NCBI GenBank assembly: GCA_037355855.1
Contig: CM074758.1
Location: 221,001-285,000, forward strand
Length of the DNA: 64,000 bases
From: Pseudo-nitzschia pungens
Lineage: Eukaryota > Bacillariophyta > Bacillariophyceae > Bacillariales > Bacillariaceae
Direction: 5' to 3'
Positions within the stretch are counted from its first letter, which is position 1; each line of letters begins with the position of its first letter. Shown one piece after another: positions 61,520 through 64,000 of this stretch. The translations under genes were made by a program, and so were the position numbers. Under the pieces are notes generated by a model that saw only the letters and a list, made by a program, of their open reading frames with translations, did no database searches and had not been told where the DNA came from.

Positions 61520-64000
61520 CTAGTAGCAGCGCTTACAGCAGGCACATTCCACCCTCGGAATCCCGCTGCCGCGAACGGTTTCGGTCGAGCAGTCGGAGGT
61601 GTAATCCAAAAAACCCGTCGGCACGGCACCCGCCACGGGACAGGGCATGCGCCCCCCGAGTCCGGGATTGTCGTGCAGCCAGAGCAGCCGCAGGCCCCCC
61701 AGGGACGAGGCGCAGGGAATGCTCCCGACGAGGTCGTTTCCCGAGAGCTGCAGATACTCGAGGTCCGGAAACAACAAGACCGGCAACGATGGTGGTTGGT
61801 TTCCGTCTTCTTCGGTGGTTTCGTTGTCGTTGTCGTTGTCGTTGTTGTTGTGATTGTCGTTACAGCCGCCGCCGTTGCCCACCCAATCCGTTGGAATGGT
61901 CCCGGTTAGATCGTTGTTGCTAAGATTGAGGCGTTTGAGCCTCGACGGGGAACTCATCAAGCCGTGCACCAGCGACGTCGACGTCGGCCCCGACAAATCC
62001 TCCTCCAACAAATCCCCACTGCTTATCGGAGTAGCGATACTGGCAGCAGCACCAGCAGCACCCAACAACAGCGACTCCACCGTTGGGAGGGATCCCGTCA
62101 ACCGGTTTCCGGCCAGTCCCAACTGCTCCAGCACCGGGAATCGCCCGGCGGCCACCGCCTCCAGCACCGAAGTGGCGCTGCCGGTAATGCCGCAGTCGGA
62201 AACCTGCAGCTGACGCAGCGTGTTGATTCTGGCGTTGGCGTAGGCGTTGCCGGTCGCGTCTTCCGGCTCCGGGTCGTGCTCCGAGTCTTGCTCCAACATC
62301 CCCGGCAACGGAAGAGTCCCGACGAGCTCGTCGTTGCGATCGAGGACCAGGGACTCGAGGGATCCCCTCCAGAGCGAGGCCGGGATCGTTCCGCTCAGGG
62401 CATTGTCCGAGACATCCAGGAATCGGAGCGAGTGTGCATGCGAGTGCGAGGGCGAGTGTGAATGCGAGTGTGAATGCGAGTGTGAATGCGAGTGCGAGTG
62501 CGAGCGGGAGATGGTCTCGTTGCTTCCGCTGGGTTCGTTTTCGCTTTCGCTTTCGCCTTCGCCACTGCCGCAATCTCCAAACCACTCATCAAAGGGAAGC
62601 GTCCCGCGAAAGCGGTTCGATTCGAGGTGGAGTTCTCGGAGGACCGGCACTGCCGCAATTGCTCTTCCATCTTCATCGGCATCACCGGCGCCCTCGACAT
62701 CGACATCGACATCGACATCGACATCGACATCGACATCGACATCGACATCGACATCGACATCGACATCGACACCGGCCCCCTCCTGCTCCCACCGCAAATC
62801 CCCGTGCCCGTGCGGATCTTCGAATCCACCACACTCGCCGCCCAGGTAAGGAAGAACCCCCGTCAAAAAGTTTACGGCCAGATTCAGGCGCTCCAGCGAC
62901 GGCAGGCCGCGATTGGGATGCCAAAACGATGAGGATTCCGGGAACCCCCGTCCCTCAAACTCGTTCCGGGACAGGTCCAGGGAGGTCAGGTGCGGCAGGA
63001 ACGAGAACGAGTACGGGAACGATGCATGTGCAGTTGACGACGACGATGACGCTGATGACGACGCCGACGCTTCGTCGGGCCACCACACGCCGTGTGGCAA
63101 ACTCCCGGCCAATCGATTGCCCGAAAGATTCACCTCGCGGAGGTGTGGCAACCAGACCCATAGCTCGGTGGGGATCGTCCCCACCAGATTCCGCTCGGCC
63201 AGGACCAATCCGACCACTCGGTGGCGATCGTCGCAGACCACGCCGTCCCACGAGCACTCGTCGGTGCCCGGGGTCGCCCAGTCCGCCGCCGCTTCTGCTG
63301 CTGCTTCTGCTGCTGCTGCCGGAGCCACACCATTCTGGGGATCCTTGTTGGCGTGGTTGTGGTTGTGGTTGTGATTGTGGTCATGGTGATGGTCATGGTC
63401 ATGGCGATGGTTGTAGTAATAGTCATGGTCATAGTAGTAGTTGTTGGCGTAGTAGTAGTCGGACGACGACGACGTCCAGGTGTAGTCGCCCCCCGTCTGG
63501 TAGTACAGCGTCACCAGTGCCAGCCGCTGGAGCAAAGAATCATAATCCGACGCATGGTAGTAGTTCGAACCATCGTCCGATGATGCATCGGAGTAGTCGT
63601 AGTCGTAGTCGTAGCCATAGTCGTAGTCATAGTCATAGTAGTAGCCAACGCCGCCTCCTCCGGGAATGGCCCCGTCCTTGTAGGCCACGAACCGGAGGGC
63701 CTCGTTCTGAGCCGTTCCGGGGGTCGTCCAGGCGTAGGGATCCAACAGATCGGTGAGAGGGAACGGCGGATGGTCAGTGGTGGCACTACTACTAGTAGTT
63801 GCTGGTTCTTCCGCCGTTGTTGCTGGTCCACCGTTGTGGAGGCGCTCTCGGACCATGGCTAGGAGGGCGTCAAAGTACTCGTCGAGTGACGCAAAGGGCA
63901 GCACTTCTACCGGAGCTTGTGATTCTTGCAAGCTTGTAGTACCAGTATCAGTACCAGTACCAGTGCTAGTACTGCTAGAACTAGTATTAGTACTGCCAGT
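61520..64000 (-). CDS. Diatom-type LRR protein with Asp-Tyr, His-rich and Asp-Val tracts, 5' end outside the window
   Basis: The frame is open from the window edge (64000) to TAG at 61520, about 826 codons. No ATG is present in its first part, so the start and any signal or membrane segment lie to the right. Order: a Thr/Gly/Ser-rich stretch, a helical ASLDEYFDALLAMVRERL, a DY-repeat tract, a His/Asn/Asp-rich tract (about 63350-63440), a Cys-paired LRR cap (DECSWDGVVCDDRHRVVGL), then plant-like leucine-rich repeats of the LxxLxLSxNxLxGTIP type, interrupted by a (Asp-Val)n insert and a (Ser-His)n insert, and a C-terminal ECACCKRCY cysteine cluster seen in diatom LRR proteins. A surface or secreted ligand-binding role is likely; the partner is unknown. 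Confidence 0.85.
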   Translation of the reverse strand, partial: TGSTNTSSSSTSTGTGTDTGTTSLQESQAPVEVLPFASLDEYFDALLAMVRERLHNGGPATTAEEPATTSSSATTDHPPFPLTDLLDPYAWTTPGTAQNEALRFVAYKDGAIPGGGGVGYYYDYDYDYGYDYDYDYSDASSDDGSNYYHASDYDSLLQRLALVTLYYQTGGDYTWTSSSSDYYYANNYYYDHDYYYNHRHDHDHHHDHNHNHNHNHANKDPQNGVAPAAAAEAAAEAAADWATPGTDECSWDGVVCDDRHRVVGLVLAERNLVGTIPTELWVWLPHLREVNLSGNRLAGSLPHGVWWPDEASASSSASSSSSTAHASFPYSFSFLPHLTSLDLSRNEFEGRGFPESSSFWHPNRGLPSLERLNLAVNFLTGVLPYLGGECGGFEDPHGHGDLRWEQEGAGVDVDVDVDVDVDVDVDVDVDVDVDVEGAGDADEDGRAIAAVPVLRELHLESNRFRGTLPFDEWFGDCGSGEGESESENEPSGSNETISRSHSHSHSHSHSHSHSHSPSHSHAHSLRFLDVSDNALSGTIPASLWRGSLESLVLDRNDELVGTLPLPGMLEQDSEHDPEPEDATGNAYANARINTLRQLQVSDCGITGSATSVLEAVAAGRFPVLEQLGLAGNRLTGSLPTVESLLLGAAGAAASIATPISSGDLLEEDLSGPTSTSLVHGLMSSPSRLKRLNLSNNDLTGTIPTDWVGNGGGCNDNHNNNDNDNDNETTEEDGNQPPSLPVLLFPDLEYLQLSGNDLVGSIPCASSLGGLRLLWLHDNPGLGGRMPCPVAGAVPTGFLDYTSDCSTETVRGSGIPRVECACCKRCY
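62431..62507 (-). repeat. (Ser-His)n coding microsatellite
   Basis: Hexanucleotide units GAGTGT/GAATGC/GAGTGC encode alternating Ser-His between two LRR units of the LRR protein. Confidence 0.9.
62694..62771 (-). repeat. (Asp-Val)n coding microsatellite
   Basis: Thirteen near-perfect GACATC units on the plus strand encode alternating Asp-Val in a loop between LRRs. A nearly pure array indicates recent expansion. Confidence 0.93.

Overview
The window reads as nuclear DNA of a diatom, probably a raphid pennate (species not determinable from sequence alone). Reasons: GT-AG introns; a CRAL-TRIO-like/DUF6824 gene of a type expanded in diatoms; a secreted protein built of tetrapeptides ending in Pro-Ser with a Lys/Ser-rich silaffin-like tail; a gametolysin-type M11 protease with a ShK-like C-terminus; a diatom-style LRR protein with a CxCC-type C-terminus; and a Ty3/gypsy element like those of diatoms. 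Genes are well spaced, and the AT-richer spacers are full of short period-3 and period-5 repeats and a recurring GGTAAGGTTAC-like motif.

Layout. 0-8.8 kb: a three-copy tandem repeat, a galactose-mutarotase-like (DUF5107-like) enzyme (+), a three-exon CRAL-TRIO/DUF6824 gene (-), then a 1 kb GCTTGCTGTCCCC/ACGCGT satellite. 8.85-14.7 kb: a complete, apparently young Ty3/gypsy retrotransposon with identical 177-bp LTRs, a 5-bp target duplication and intact gag and pol lying in the same frame with only a TGA between them. 15.2-17.8 kb: a fusion of two HTH-like repeats, a degenerate 3'-5' exonuclease domain and a Ycf45/SpoIIIAA-type ATPase, broken by one apparent extra base. 19.8-25 kb: a secreted Asn/Lys-rich protein, a tRNA-Glu(CTC) and a small CX9C-X10-CX10C protein resembling COA6. 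28.5-32 kb: a frame-broken acidic gene and a four-helix membrane protein with Gln-Tyr-Gly repeats whose frame is interrupted twice.

34-54.2 kb: four successive long, acidic, low-complexity proteins (2117, about 1502, 1526 and 424 aa). One carries paired PP1-docking motifs; another starts with a myristoylation/palmitoylation signal. 55.5-64 kb: three secreted or surface proteins in a row: silaffin-like, M11 metalloprotease with a long basic Gln/Met/Lys-rich insert and a (His-Ser)n tract, and an LRR protein with Asp-Tyr, His-rich and Asp-Val tracts that runs off the right edge.

No operon-like organisation is expected or seen. The thematic links are the secreted cluster on the right, which would fit cell-wall or surface biology, and the block of disordered acidic proteins. 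Four positions in otherwise intact genes look like single extra bases; base-level error, recent mutation and +1 frameshifting cannot be separated here.
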